Shown: positions 45,828-55,703 of the stretch, piece by piece
How positions within the stretch are numbered: the stretch's first letter is position 1
Layout of the letters: each line of letters starts with the position of its first letter
Assembly: GCF_000017625.1 (NCBI RefSeq)
Contig: NC_009712.1
Coordinates: forward strand, 1,488,001 to 1,552,000
Reading direction: 5' to 3'
DNA length: 64,000 nucleotides
DNA from: Methanoregula boonei 6A8
GTDB taxonomy: Archaea; Halobacteriota; Methanomicrobia; Methanomicrobiales; Methanospirillaceae
Program-made: the position numbers and the translations under genes
The notes under the pieces: model-generated
What the model was told of the DNA's origin: nothing
Databases searched by the model: none
Seen by the model: the letters and a program-made list of their open reading frames with translations, nothing else

Positions 45828-47545
45828 AAAAAAATAAGACTGCTGCAATCGTGGGAGCGGCAGAAATCGAAAAAGTCCACTCAGGGATCAAGGGTCTTGA
45901 CGATATAACAGGGGGCGGGCTCCCCAAAGGCCGTCCCTCGCTTGTCAGCGGCGGCCCGGGATGCGGGAAAACACTTTTTGCTATGGAGTTCATCATCCGG
46001 GGGATCATCGATTACGGTGAACCCGGTGTCTTTGTAGCGTTCGAGGAGAAGATCGACGACCTGAAGTTGAATTTCAGGTCAATGGGATTTGACCTCGACA
46101 ACCTCATCCGCCGGAAGAAACTGGTCCTCGATCATATCACTATCGATCGCTCCGAGATCGAGGAAGCCGGCGAGTACGATCTTGAAGGGTTGTTCATCCG
46201 GCTTGGCGCACTCATCGACGAGGTCGGCGCAAAGCGTGTTTCTATCGACACTCTGGAGGCCCTCTTCTCCGGTTTTGCAAACGAGGCAATCCTTCGGTCG
46301 GAGCTGCGCCGGCTCTTCCTCTGGCTTAAAGACCGTGGTGTTACCGCCGTTGTCACGGGCGAGCGCGGGGACCGTACAATCACCACGTACGGCCTTGAAG
46401 AATATGTTGCAGATTGCGTTATCACCCTTGACCACCGGGTTACAAACCAGATCGCGACCCGGCGCCTGCACATTGTCAAGTACCGGGGAAGTATCCACGG
46501 TACTGACGAATACCCGTTCCTGATCAGTGAAGACGGGATCTCCGTTCTCCCTATCACCTCGTTATCCCTCACTCACAAGGCATCGGGTGAGCGGATCTTT
46601 ACCGGCATTCCCCGGCTCGACACGATGCTGGAGGGGAAAGGATTCTACCGCGGGTCATCCATCCTTATATCCGGGCAGGCGGGGACCGGCAAGACAAGTA
46701 TTGCCGCGACGTTTATCGATGCAGCGTGCAGGCGGAACGAGAAATGCCTCTTTTTTATCTTCGAAGAATCCGAGAGCCAGCTTTTGCGGAACATGAAGTC
46801 CATCGGGATAAACCTTGAACCATGGGTCAAATCCGGTCTCCTGAAGTTCCACGCGGTCCGGCCGACGGCGTACAGCCTCGAGATGCATCTCTCGGTGATG
46901 CTGAAACTTATCGGGGAATTCAAACCAAGGGTTGTGGCAGTCGATCCCATTTCCAACCTCTACCCCATTGGAGATGATATCCAGGTTCGCTCGATGCTGA
47001 TGCGTCTCATTGACTTTGCCAAGTCTCTCCAGATAACCGGGCTCTTTACCAGCCTTTCGAACGATGTGAATGTCGGGGTCTATTCGGTCGAGCCGACCGA
47101 GATGCACGTATCTTCCCTGATGGATGCGTGGCTCATCCTCAAGAATATCGAAGGGAACGGGGAGCGGAACCGCGCGTTTTCCATCATCAAGGTGCGGGGG
47201 ATGGCCCATTCAAACCAGCTTCGCGAGTTTATCCTGTCGGACAAAGGCATCCGGCTTCTCGATGTGTACAAGGGCAGCGAGGGAGTCCTTTTCGGCTCCG
47301 CCCGTATAGCACAGGAGGGCAATGAAATCGACGACCGGCTCTGCAAGAACGAGGAGATCGAACGCAAGAAGCGGGAACTCGAAAGCCGGCGGAAACTCAT
47401 GGAAAACGAGATCTCTCTGCTCAGAGAGCGATTCGCACAGGAGGAAGACGAGATGATGATCCTTATCGGGCAGGACGTCTCCCGCGAGAAAGTAGCCGCA
47501 AAGACCAAAAGGGAGATCGCAACCCAGCGGCACGTCGACCGATAA
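45824..47545 (+). CDS. kaiC: KaiC-like dual RecA-domain ATPase
   Basis: A 573-residue protein with two RecA domains. CI has Walker A GGPGCGKT at 43-50 and the EE pair in VFVAFEEKIDD. CII has Walker A GQAGTGKT near 284-291 and the pair FFIFEESESQ. The segment EMHVSSLMDAWLIL puts Ser430-Ser431 where S. elongatus KaiC has its phosphosites Ser431/Thr432. Both domains end with the family RGSxH-like and RGMAHS segments. A ~60-residue C-terminal coiled coil (EEIERKKRELESRRKL) is added. KaiC-type proteins are ATPase/kinase timers or signalling ATPases. It heads a cluster with two kaiB genes. Confidence 0.92.
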   Translation: MKKNKTAAIVGAAEIEKVHSGIKGLDDITGGGLPKGRPSLVSGGPGCGKTLFAMEFIIRGIIDYGEPGVFVAFEEKIDDLKLNFRSMGFDLDNLIRRKKLVLDHITIDRSEIEEAGEYDLEGLFIRLGALIDEVGAKRVSIDTLEALFSGFANEAILRSELRRLFLWLKDRGVTAVVTGERGDRTITTYGLEEYVADCVITLDHRVTNQIATRRLHIVKYRGSIHGTDEYPFLISEDGISVLPITSLSLTHKASGERIFTGIPRLDTMLEGKGFYRGSSILISGQAGTGKTSIAATFIDAACRRNEKCLFFIFEESESQLLRNMKSIGINLEPWVKSGLLKFHAVRPTAYSLEMHLSVMLKLIGEFKPRVVAVDPISNLYPIGDDIQVRSMLMRLIDFAKSLQITGLFTSLSNDVNVGVYSVEPTEMHVSSLMDAWLILKNIEGNGERNRAFSIIKVRGMAHSNQLREFILSDKGIRLLDVYKGSEGVLFGSARIAQEGNEIDDRLCKNEEIERKKRELESRRKLMENEISLLRERFAQEEDEMMILIGQDVSREKVAAKTKREIATQRHVDR

Positions 47546-47575
47546 GCCGGATTCCCGAAGGAGATGTGAACACCG

Positions 47576-47977
47576 GTGAAAAAATTGTCCGGAACCGGGA
47601 AGAGTGCCCCGAACCATACTGTAAAACAAGGTGAAATGTTGCCAACTACACCAGATATCAACCGGAAGGAGACAGAAACAGAGATAGATGAGACAGCGGA
47701 CGGAAGATGGATCCTGCGGTTGTACGTTGCAGGGCAGACACAAAATTCCCTGACCGCTTTTGAAAATCTCAAGAAGATCTGCGAGGATTATCTCGGAGGC
47801 AAGTATACGATCGAGGTCATCGATCTCATAAAAGATCCGCAGCTCGCAAAGGATCACCAGATTATCGCCGTTCCCACCCTTATCCGGAAGCTCCCGGTCC
47901 CGGTCAAGAAAATCATCGGGAACCTCTCCAACACCGAAAAAGTTCTTGTCGGTCTGGACCTTCGGAAGGTGAGATAA
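47576..47977 (+). CDS. kaiB: KaiB-like thioredoxin-fold protein, copy 1
   Basis: A 133-residue protein starting with GTG, with GAAGGAGAT about 10 bases upstream. After a ~45-residue variable N-terminus comes a complete KaiB domain: [55 protein letters not shown] and VLVGLDL. These match cyanobacterial KaiB closely. KaiB binds phosphorylated KaiC. It is 30 bases downstream of kaiC and directly followed by a second copy. Confidence 0.93.
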   Translation: MKKLSGTGKSAPNHTVKQGEMLPTTPDINRKETETEIDETADGRWILRLYVAGQTQNSLTAFENLKKICEDYLGGKYTIEVIDLIKDPQLAKDHQIIAVPTLIRKLPVPVKKIIGNLSNTEKVLVGLDLRKVR

Positions 47978-47978
47978 C

Positions 47979-48332
47979 GTGAAGGCCGCCCCAAAGAAGA
48001 AGGCACAAGCAGATGTCACCGCCGAATACGAGACAGCACTTGAGAAGCGGAAGGACAATTATTACGTGCTCCGGCTCTATGTAGCAGGCAACAACCCCCG
48101 GTCACAGGCCGCAGTCGAGAACGTGAAGAAACTCTGCGATGAGTACCTGAACGGGAGATACGAACTCGAAGTGGTCGATATCTACCTTGACCGGACAAAG
48201 AATCCTATTGACCTCGTGCTTGCAGCGCCGACCCTGATCAAGAAACTGCCGCTCCCCCTGCGAAGAATCATAGGAGACATGACCCGTAAGGAAAGAGTAC
48301 TTATTGGCCTTGACCTTGTACCGCGAACGTAG
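47979..48332 (+). CDS. KaiB-like thioredoxin-fold protein, copy 2
   Basis: A 117-residue protein starting with GTG, one base after the previous stop. It has LRLYVAGNNPRSQAAVENVK, YELEVVDIYLDRTKN, AAPTLIKKLPLPLRRIIGDM and VLIGLDL. It is diverged from copy 1 at the loop after EVVDI (DRTKNPID instead of the usual KNPQLAE), which might change KaiC binding or fold switching. The two copies are likely an old tandem duplication. Confidence 0.9.
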   Translation: MKAAPKKKAQADVTAEYETALEKRKDNYYVLRLYVAGNNPRSQAAVENVKKLCDEYLNGRYELEVVDIYLDRTKNPIDLVLAAPTLIKKLPLPLRRIIGDMTRKERVLIGLDLVPRT

Positions 48333-48344
48333 AACAATCCCTGC

Positions 48345-51146
48345 ATGACAAAAACACTCCCGGTGACAAGCATGAAACAGGAAGACGCGGACCTTAAAAA
48401 AGAGGTCGGGAAACTGCGTGAGAAGGTTCGCGAACTCGAGGAAACACTCGATGCCATCCGTTCCGGCGAAGTAGATGCCATCGTTGTCTCGAAAGACGAT
48501 GTCCAGCAGGTCTACACACTCAAAGGGGCCGATCACCCGTACCAATCGCTTGTAGAAAATATCAGAGAAGGAGTACTCACCCTCTCCCGGACCGGGATGA
48601 TCCTGTACGCGAACAAGCAGTTTGCCGAAATGGTGAAGTTGCCCCCGGACAAGATACCCGGTACCTCCATTCTCGATCATATCTGCCCGGAATACCACGT
48701 CGTGGTAAAAACGGCGTTAAAAGGGATAGTGAAGAAAACATACCGGATCAATATCCGGATCCGGCAGGAGACGGGATTCCTCCCGGCCCTCATCTCCATG
48801 AACCCGCTCTCCTCCGACAAGGACACGAAAGTCAGCGTTGTCGTTGCCGACCGGAGAGAAGACGAAGAAAAAATCTGGCTGCAGGCAAGGATGCTTGACG
48901 CGGTCGGGGAGGCAGTCATCGCGACCGACACTGACCAGAGGATCATCTACTGGAACGCTGCTGCGACAAAGACCTACGGGTGGACGGCAAAGGAGGCGAT
49001 AGGGCGTGCACTCGCGGGTGTAGCAGCACCCGAGATCCCGAAGGAGGAGACGGAGAGGATAGTGGCACAGCTTGCAAATGGAGATACCTGGAACGGGGAA
49101 TATTTCGTACGTCACTATGACGGTCACGTATTTCCCATCTACGCCACCAATGCCCCGGTCTTCGATAACAGCAGGAAGCTCATCGCGGTTATCCGGACAA
49201 GCCACGATATCAGCGAACAGAAACAAAGGGATGCTGCATTGCGGGACAACGGGCAGAGCCTTCTCCGGGCTCATGTGTTGCTGGAGGCCGTAACAAAGGG
49301 AACAAGTGTGCTCATCGCGGCCCAGGACCAGGACTTCCGCTATATCTTCTTTAACCAGACGTATAAGGAAGAGATTAGGCGAATCACCGGCAAGGACCTC
49401 ACCTTAGGGGCCAGTATGATTGAATTGTTTGCAGAGATTCCAGAAGAGCAGAAGAGGACCGTAAATGAATGGAGCAAGGTACTGCACGGAGAGAAAGTAA
49501 ACGAGACGATAAAATTCGCTGATCCCGGTGGTGAGAACATCAGGATCTACAATGTACTCCACACTCCCCTCCGGGATAATAATGGCAGTATCGTGGCAGC
49601 CGGGGAAGTTGCATATGATGTAACGGAGCAGAAACAGGTTGAGGAGACCCTTCGTGAAACAAAGGAATATCTTGATAATCTGTTTAACCATGCCAATGCC
49701 CCCATTATCGTCTGGGATCCGCAATTCCGCATCACCCGGTTCAACCAGGCGTTTGAGCATCTGACAGGCAGGAAAGCAAAGGAAGTCATCGGACTGCCGG
49801 TGTATACGCTCTTACCGGGGAAATGCCAGGCTGAGTCAATGGATCTCATCATGAAAACCACTCTTGACGGGGAACAGTGGATAAGCACGGAAATACCCAT
49901 TCTCCACAAGAAGGGAGATATCAGGACAGTACTCTGGAACTCTGCCTCAATTTTTGGATCTGACGGGAAAACAATTATATCGACGATTGCCCAGGGGCAG
50001 GACATCACCGACAGAAAAAGGATAGAGGCCGAGGACAGGTTGCGGGCTGTAGGGTATGCAAAAATAAACGAGACTCTCAATGAGGAGATCAGGCAGCGAA
50101 AGTCAGCCGATACAATGCTTAAAAAAACCCTGTCGCTCCTCCATGCATCTCTTGAATCGACCGCAGACGCGATCTATGTGGTCGACCTTGAGGGTAAGAT
50201 CTCCAGTTATAACGGGAATTTTATGACCCTGTGGGATATCCCTCCGGCAGTGCTGGCATCGGGGCAAAATGAGACGGTGATACAGCATATCCTGCCGCAA
50301 CTCACATACCCTGAAGAGTTTTCAGCCAGCCTCAAAGAGATCCGGTCCCGCACGGCATGTGAAAGATTTGACGTGATCGAATGTAAAAACGGGAAAATCA
50401 TTGAACACTATTCAAAACCCCAGAAAATCGGGCATCGTGTGGTCGGCAGGGTCTGGAGTTTCCGGGACATTACCGATCGCAGGCATGCAGAGGAGAAACT
50501 TATAGCATCTCTCGCGGAAAAGGAAGTGCTGCTTCGAGAGATTCACCATCGGGTCAAGAATAATCTCCAGCTGATCTCCAGCCTGCTTGATATGACCCGG
50601 ATGAACACCCATGATGAACCGGCCAACAGCATTCTGACCGATATGATGCTCAAAATCCAGACCATGGCGCAGATCCATGCAAGGCTGTGTCAGAGTAAAC
50701 AGTTCGGAAAGATCAGTTTAATCACCCAGATACAGGACCAGGTAGCCTTATTTTCAGGTATTTATTCCCATAATGGACGCGAGATCAGCTGTGAGATTCA
50801 TTCTAACGAAGTAGTTCTTCCGTTGGACCTAGCTGTCCCCTGCGGGCTTGCCATGAATGAGATCCTTTCGAACGCGTATAAACATGCCTTCAACGGGCAA
50901 AAAAACTGCACAATCCGTATTTCTGTATCACAGGAGAACGGCCACATACAAATCACAATCCGTGACAATGGGACGGGGATCCCCGCTTACATTGATTTTG
51001 ATCGCACCGGCAGTCTTGGGATCTCACTTATCAGGACACTGGTGCAGCACCAGTTGAAGGGAACGGTTACGCATAAAATCCAGGATGGTACTGAAATCAG
51101 CATAAAGTTTCCTGCTTTGACAGAGGGGGGGAATAACGTATGGTGA
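48345..51146 (+). CDS. Multi-PAS histidine kinase of the kai-like cluster (HisKA_2 type)
   Basis: A 933-residue cytoplasmic kinase. A coiled coil (~10-45, KKEVGKLREKVRELEETLDA) is followed by about five PAS domains (near 65, 180, 310, 440 and 590), a HisKA_2 domain with LLREIHHRVKNNLQLISSLL and a C-terminal HATPase (AMNEILSNAYKHAF, DNGTGIPAYID, GSLGISLIRTL). It overlaps the response regulator gene by 7 bases and starts 12 bases after kaiB copy 2, so it belongs to one operon. Unlike SasA, it has no KaiB-like N-terminal domain. Cofactors of the PAS domains are unknown. Confidence 0.92.
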   Translation: MTKTLPVTSMKQEDADLKKEVGKLREKVRELEETLDAIRSGEVDAIVVSKDDVQQVYTLKGADHPYQSLVENIREGVLTLSRTGMILYANKQFAEMVKLPPDKIPGTSILDHICPEYHVVVKTALKGIVKKTYRINIRIRQETGFLPALISMNPLSSDKDTKVSVVVADRREDEEKIWLQARMLDAVGEAVIATDTDQRIIYWNAAATKTYGWTAKEAIGRALAGVAAPEIPKEETERIVAQLANGDTWNGEYFVRHYDGHVFPIYATNAPVFDNSRKLIAVIRTSHDISEQKQRDAALRDNGQSLLRAHVLLEAVTKGTSVLIAAQDQDFRYIFFNQTYKEEIRRITGKDLTLGASMIELFAEIPEEQKRTVNEWSKVLHGEKVNETIKFADPGGENIRIYNVLHTPLRDNNGSIVAAGEVAYDVTEQKQVEETLRETKEYLDNLFNHANAPIIVWDPQFRITRFNQAFEHLTGRKAKEVIGLPVYTLLPGKCQAESMDLIMKTTLDGEQWISTEIPILHKKGDIRTVLWNSASIFGSDGKTIISTIAQGQDITDRKRIEAEDRLRAVGYAKINETLNEEIRQRKSADTMLKKTLSLLHASLESTADAIYVVDLEGKISSYNGNFMTLWDIPPAVLASGQNETVIQHILPQLTYPEEFSASLKEIRSRTACERFDVIECKNGKIIEHYSKPQKIGHRVVGRVWSFRDITDRRHAEEKLIASLAEKEVLLREIHHRVKNNLQLISSLLDMTRMNTHDEPANSILTDMMLKIQTMAQIHARLCQSKQFGKISLITQIQDQVALFSGIYSHNGREISCEIHSNEVVLPLDLAVPCGLAMNEILSNAYKHAFNGQKNCTIRISVSQENGHIQITIRDNGTGIPAYIDFDRTGSLGISLIRTLVQHQLKGTVTHKIQDGTEISIKFPALTEGGNNVW

Positions 51147-52492
51147 AAATACTTGTTGTAGATGATGAAGCAATCATAATGATGCAGCTGGAAAAAAGGC
51201 TGACCGCGATGGGATATATCATTGCAGGTATGGCGTCTTCCGGTGAAGAGGCAGTCGCCAAGGCCCGGAATATACGGCCTGATCTTGTGCTGATGGATAT
51301 CGTGATGCCGGGAAATATGAATGGCATTGAAGCAGCAGGGGTCATGAGGGGGGAACTGAATATTCCGGTTATTTTTATCACCGCGTACGCTGACGATGCC
51401 ATTATTGAAGCAGCAAAAAGTGTCCGCCCCTATGGCTATATTGTCAAACCCTTCAATGAGCTGGGAATCAAGGCAGCCATTGAAATGGCAATGTTCCGAA
51501 GAGGAATAGAACATGAGGAGCAGAAATCGGGAAAATCTGCACCGGAAAAAATTGTGACGGGTGCAGACGGCGGCACGCTGGTACAAAATGATCTTTCCTA
51601 TCATGACCTGCCGGAAATAAAGACCATACTTTTAACCGATATCTTCACGGACCTCGTTATCTTCCTCTACACGGATCAAATCATAAAAGAACCAATATTC
51701 AAATTTGCGCTGGAAGAGGGCCTTAAAAAGGGAGGACGCAACCTGTTTGCCTATTCCCATTCAACACTCCAGAAATATTTCCCAAAAGAGATCCTCAAAA
51801 AGGAGCTGTACACCTACCGGATAAAAAGAAATGAAGTTTCCGCCCTGCTGCCCGTCATTGATAAGTGCACTGAATCCCTGCTCTATCCGGGTTCAACCGA
51901 TTCATTGCAAATCCTGCTGGACTTTTCTGAAAGCGATGAGTTCGATGATATCCTTGCCATAAAGGATCTGCTCCTTTCAAAAAAGGAGAGACATACCCCG
52001 GTATCCGGGATCATTGCCATGAATATCGGGAAAATTGATCATACCCTGATACAATCCCTAGCCCGGGGGATTCCCAAGATTATCGTGTCAACCGGGAAAG
52101 AAACGTCCCTTTCGTTTGCCCATCATTCATTTCCTGCCGAATCTATTTCGGTTGTTCCCCAGTCAACCATCGATGATGTCGTAAAAAAATCACTGGAACC
52201 GGTGGTCCTTTCTCTTCTGGATAAACCGATTTCAGGATATGATATCGTTCACGAGATTCACAGCCGGTACAATGTGCTTATTCCGCATGCAAGGATTTAC
52301 ACCATTCTCCATGATCTTCAGGAAAAAGGGGACCTTGAGATTATTACTTCAGGAAAATCCAAATTGTATAGTCTTACTGTAAACGGGAAGAAAAATATCG
52401 ACCAGAAGCTCAATGACTTCCAGCAGGTCTTCCAGCATATTATATCGGACAAACGAGGATTAACTGCGGACAAGAAGGATAAAAAAATATGA
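51140..52492 (+). CDS. Response regulator with PadR-like winged-helix output
   Basis: A 450-residue protein. Receiver ~1-120 (VVDDEAI, Asp53 in LMDIVMPG, Lys in VKPFNE). A ~200-residue middle domain (IKTILLTDIFTDLVIFLYTD, then a helix-rich part) is not recognised. The C-terminal ~90 residues look like a PadR-type winged helix: PISGYDIVHEIHSRYNVLIP and ARIYTILHDLQEKGDLEI. It is translationally coupled to the upstream kinase and is the probable DNA-binding output of the cluster. Confidence 0.85.
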   Translation: MVKILVVDDEAIIMMQLEKRLTAMGYIIAGMASSGEEAVAKARNIRPDLVLMDIVMPGNMNGIEAAGVMRGELNIPVIFITAYADDAIIEAAKSVRPYGYIVKPFNELGIKAAIEMAMFRRGIEHEEQKSGKSAPEKIVTGADGGTLVQNDLSYHDLPEIKTILLTDIFTDLVIFLYTDQIIKEPIFKFALEEGLKKGGRNLFAYSHSTLQKYFPKEILKKELYTYRIKRNEVSALLPVIDKCTESLLYPGSTDSLQILLDFSESDEFDDILAIKDLLLSKKERHTPVSGIIAMNIGKIDHTLIQSLARGIPKIIVSTGKETSLSFAHHSFPAESISVVPQSTIDDVVKKSLEPVVLSLLDKPISGYDIVHEIHSRYNVLIPHARIYTILHDLQEKGDLEIITSGKSKLYSLTVNGKKNIDQKLNDFQQVFQHIISDKRGLTADKKDKKI

Positions 52493-52812
52493 GCGGGGTA
52501 TGTATCAAAACTCCACTTACAAGAGAGATTACAACGCAAAAACGCTTGGACCGTGGGATTTTCCGATCCGGGGGGGGATAACAGGCACCCCGGAGAACGG
52601 TGTATGGTTGAGTACTACGCACTCCTTTTCTTGTAAAACTGCATGAGCACCGGGTTCGGAAGGCAGCTCCTTTTCAGTCTTTACACCTTCTTCATTTCTG
52701 CCGTAGTACGCATTTTATCTACGCTCACAGGTCCGGACACATGCTGATATGCGACACTCACAAAAATGGCCATACCGTGACGAGGGTTCCAACAAGGAAA
52801 TACTTTTCCGGC
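52493..52812. other. Intergenic region between convergent genes
   Basis: About 320 bases between convergent genes with no supported gene. Confidence 0.35.
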
Positions 52813-55038
52813 TTATGGTTTTAAGAATTCCAGGACCGGTTCATGAAGCGTGCTCACATTTCCTGTCGTTATCAGCTGGACATGCGAGCCGGTCACGTTC
52901 GTGTATGCTTCCGTATAGAGTTCCTGGAAGGTAATGTCCGGGTTTTCCTGGATAAGGTCCACCGCTTCTAAGGTAAATTCATCCGAGATCCATTGCTTAA
53001 TATCAATGTCGTAGGTCGCGGCAAACGAGGGCTCGGTACTGGAAGCTCCCGTAAGGTAGATGATACCCGGCGCCGTTAGGTTCGCGGCGATACTCTCGCC
53101 AAAACAGGTATCATCCATGAAAACGAGCTGCCGGTATTTCTGTTCCCGGCTCATCGTATCCGTTATACGGGTAATATTATCCGTAGTAAAGAGATTGCCG
53201 TTCCAGAAGTCGATAGTCCCCGGATCGCCGTGGCCGACAATATAGATAAACACATCGGTACTCGCGTTGCTGTCCAGTACCACCGGGGTTAAATCGGTTT
53301 TTGTACCGGTCAGGACATTATTGAGCGTGGCAGCAGTCACCTGCGAACCGGTATACGCCACATTGGCACCGAGCCGGATATTGGACCCCTCGGGAACATG
53401 GTGGACATTTCCCGGGATAGGATTTTCCGGGAGGGCGGGGATATCATCATACAACATGAGGATGATGTGGTCATCAGGGACCCCGTTATCACGGAGCAGG
53501 GTGTACAGGGTCAGCCCGTCTGCCTGGTGCCGGTAATTAATCCACCCGTTTGTGGGCGCAATAATGACTGCCTCAAAATCGGTCTTTGTGAGGAAAGGGA
53601 TATTTTTCCCTGTAACCTGAGATACTGGCGACATCCCGTTGTCCGAAGGTGAGATTTGGGAAATTGACACACCGTTTGTGCTCGCGTTTGAGAGGAGAGG
53701 AAGATATTCCCCTGCCGCCGGGGGTACTGATGAGATCCCGCTGTTGGAGGGAGGGTTCGGGGGCGGTATTGTTGGCCGGCTCCGGGCAATCGACACACCG
53801 TTTGCGCTCGCGTTTGCCGAAAAGACGCCAACGGTCTGGAAATCCCCGTCCCTGATGACCCAGTGGGAATAATAGGTCACCAGCGGATCCACGCCAACAT
53901 CCCTGTCAAAGATAAGCGGTCCGCTTGCTCCGCTGATCCCGGGTGTCTGCCCGCTTTCGATCAGAAGAAGATTCTCATGGATGGCCTGTGCATCCCAGCC
54001 CGGTGAAGTACCGTTGCCGGACACCACGTCGTGTATCGAAGCGGCAAGGGACTCAGTGGGGTTTGCCTCCTGCCGGGCCGAGGTATACGCGGCAAGCAGG
54101 AGGGCATCGTACGCTGGCGCTGCAAAACCCGTGGGAGCGTGGCCGAATTTCTCTTCATACGCAGCCGGGAAATTGGTGGATGGATCCGCGGTGGGAGCGG
54201 TCCCTTCAATCCCTTCAGCCTCAGACCCAAGCGAACTGATGAGCGCCGGGGAGACGGCCCCGTCGGTAAGAAAGAGCTTTGCCGGTTTACCTGACTTGTC
54301 GATCGCCCGTTTTATCGTTGCAGCGTCGGACGGATTGTCGCAGGCTGCAATAATATAATCGGGATCTGACTTCAGGGCGTCTGCAACATCCGCGTCAAGC
54401 GAGCTGCTGTTCTGGTCAAACTGCTGTATCGAGACAAGATCGAGGCCATTCTCTATGGTAAAGAACCCCATCCAGTTATAGAAAGTCTCCCCGTACGCGG
54501 AGTTTTCAGCAAGAAGGGCAACGCGGTGAGCCCCTTGTTTATTCAGGATGTTCACGATCACTTGTACCTGTGCCGCATCGCTCTGCGTAGTCCGCCAGAA
54601 GTATCCCTGATTTCCAAATGCAAGAGTGATGCTGCCGGCGGTGGCCATCGGACTGATAAGGAGTTTTTTCTTTTTGATAAATTCCGGGGCAAGCGTGAAG
54701 ACATCGTCGCTGTTCCGGGGCCCGATGACAATCTGTACAGAATCGTCATTAAGGAGTTCTTCGGCCATCTGCGTGGTGTTACCCGTGCCGGTGTCCATGT
54801 ATACAAGCTCGACCTGCCTCCCTCCGATGCCACCCTGCTGGTTAATGGTATCTTTTGCCCATTCGAGCGGTTCTTTGATATCTACCCCACCGGTGATGGG
54901 GAGGAGGACACCGATCCGGACGGGAGTACGTGCATGCAGGATCGTATACCCGGCCACAGCTCCGGCTGCGATAATGAGGATGACAACAGCAATAAGCAGG
55001 AACTTTGGCCAGCGTTTTTTTTGTTCGATTCGTATCAC
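52813..55038 (-). CDS. Exported substrate-binding protein fused to a legumain-type (C13) peptidase
   Basis: A 741-residue protein. It has an N-terminal membrane helix (FLLIAVVILIIAAGAVAGYTI), a periplasmic-binding domain of the branched-chain amino-acid type (~residues 40-410, IRIGVLLPITGG-like start), a Pro/Ser linker with two degenerate copies of NA(S)xNGVSI, and a caspase-fold domain like peptidase C13: VIIAPTNGWINYRHQADGLT, His603 in IYIVGHGDPG and Cys645 in MDDTCFGES. The start is GTG. No permease or ATPase gene is nearby. It looks like a ligand-gated or ligand-displaying surface protease, but this is inference. Confidence 0.85.
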   Translation of the reverse strand: MIRIEQKKRWPKFLLIAVVILIIAAGAVAGYTILHARTPVRIGVLLPITGGVDIKEPLEWAKDTINQQGGIGGRQVELVYMDTGTGNTTQMAEELLNDDSVQIVIGPRNSDDVFTLAPEFIKKKKLLISPMATAGSITLAFGNQGYFWRTTQSDAAQVQVIVNILNKQGAHRVALLAENSAYGETFYNWMGFFTIENGLDLVSIQQFDQNSSSLDADVADALKSDPDYIIAACDNPSDAATIKRAIDKSGKPAKLFLTDGAVSPALISSLGSEAEGIEGTAPTADPSTNFPAAYEEKFGHAPTGFAAPAYDALLLAAYTSARQEANPTESLAASIHDVVSGNGTSPGWDAQAIHENLLLIESGQTPGISGASGPLIFDRDVGVDPLVTYYSHWVIRDGDFQTVGVFSANASANGVSIARSRPTIPPPNPPSNSGISSVPPAAGEYLPLLSNASTNGVSISQISPSDNGMSPVSQVTGKNIPFLTKTDFEAVIIAPTNGWINYRHQADGLTLYTLLRDNGVPDDHIILMLYDDIPALPENPIPGNVHHVPEGSNIRLGANVAYTGSQVTAATLNNVLTGTKTDLTPVVLDSNASTDVFIYIVGHGDPGTIDFWNGNLFTTDNITRITDTMSREQKYRQLVFMDDTCFGESIAANLTAPGIIYLTGASSTEPSFAATYDIDIKQWISDEFTLEAVDLIQENPDITFQELYTEAYTNVTGSHVQLITTGNVSTLHEPVLEFLKP

Positions 55039-55700
55039 CGCGTTTCAGGTTCCAGAGTGCCGGACTTCCAACACACGTGTTTTTGGTCCCCAACTCAAGC
55101 GTATGTCTCTTTAGGGGAGATGATAACACTGACGGGATTTGGCAAATCTTGGTTTGATGGTTACAAGAACCGGGCTTGATCCGGAAAAGAGGAGGGAGAT
55201 TGTAGCAATCCACCGGTGATACGTTGGCATCACCATTTCGGTTAATTGTGTTTTGATTAAACATCCTAGTTAAGGTCTGCTCGATCTCGCTTATTGTTTC
55301 AGGCCAATGGGATTTACGTTCACATTGGGGCGGGACTCCGTATTGGCGATCCGGATAACCGCAGTCTCTTTGTATAAGGTGGAGGTTTGCTTGGCGGAAT
55401 TTACACAAGTGGTTCCGGTTGCGGATTATAAACCGTCGGGAGTCGGGACGGTTTCTCTCCGATCTGTGTAAGTGAGGTGTTGGCCTCAGCACGGAATTTC
55501 CCTGATATCCGGGCCATCAGCATGATTACTTTCACCCATAGGGATACGGATTTATAAGGCCGGGCATCAGGTGTGGACTACTATAACTGCGGTAATTTTG
55601 GCGAGAATGCCCGGCAGACGAACGCTCAATGGACGGCTTTAGGCATCGTATCCGGTTATTTTACTAAAGTGCAGGGATATCCGCATACAGCAGGAGGTGC
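55039..55700. other. Divergent intergenic region before mscL
   Basis: About 660 bases holding the promoters of the binding-protein/peptidase gene (minus) and mscL (plus). Only frames of low quality are present. No RNA gene is seen. Confidence 0.4.
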
Positions 55701-55703
55701 ATG

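Noticed and set aside
45434-45880. 148-residue minus-strand frame overlapping kaiC start
   Set aside because: No promoter or domain; the plus-strand frame with ATGA overlap is better supported.
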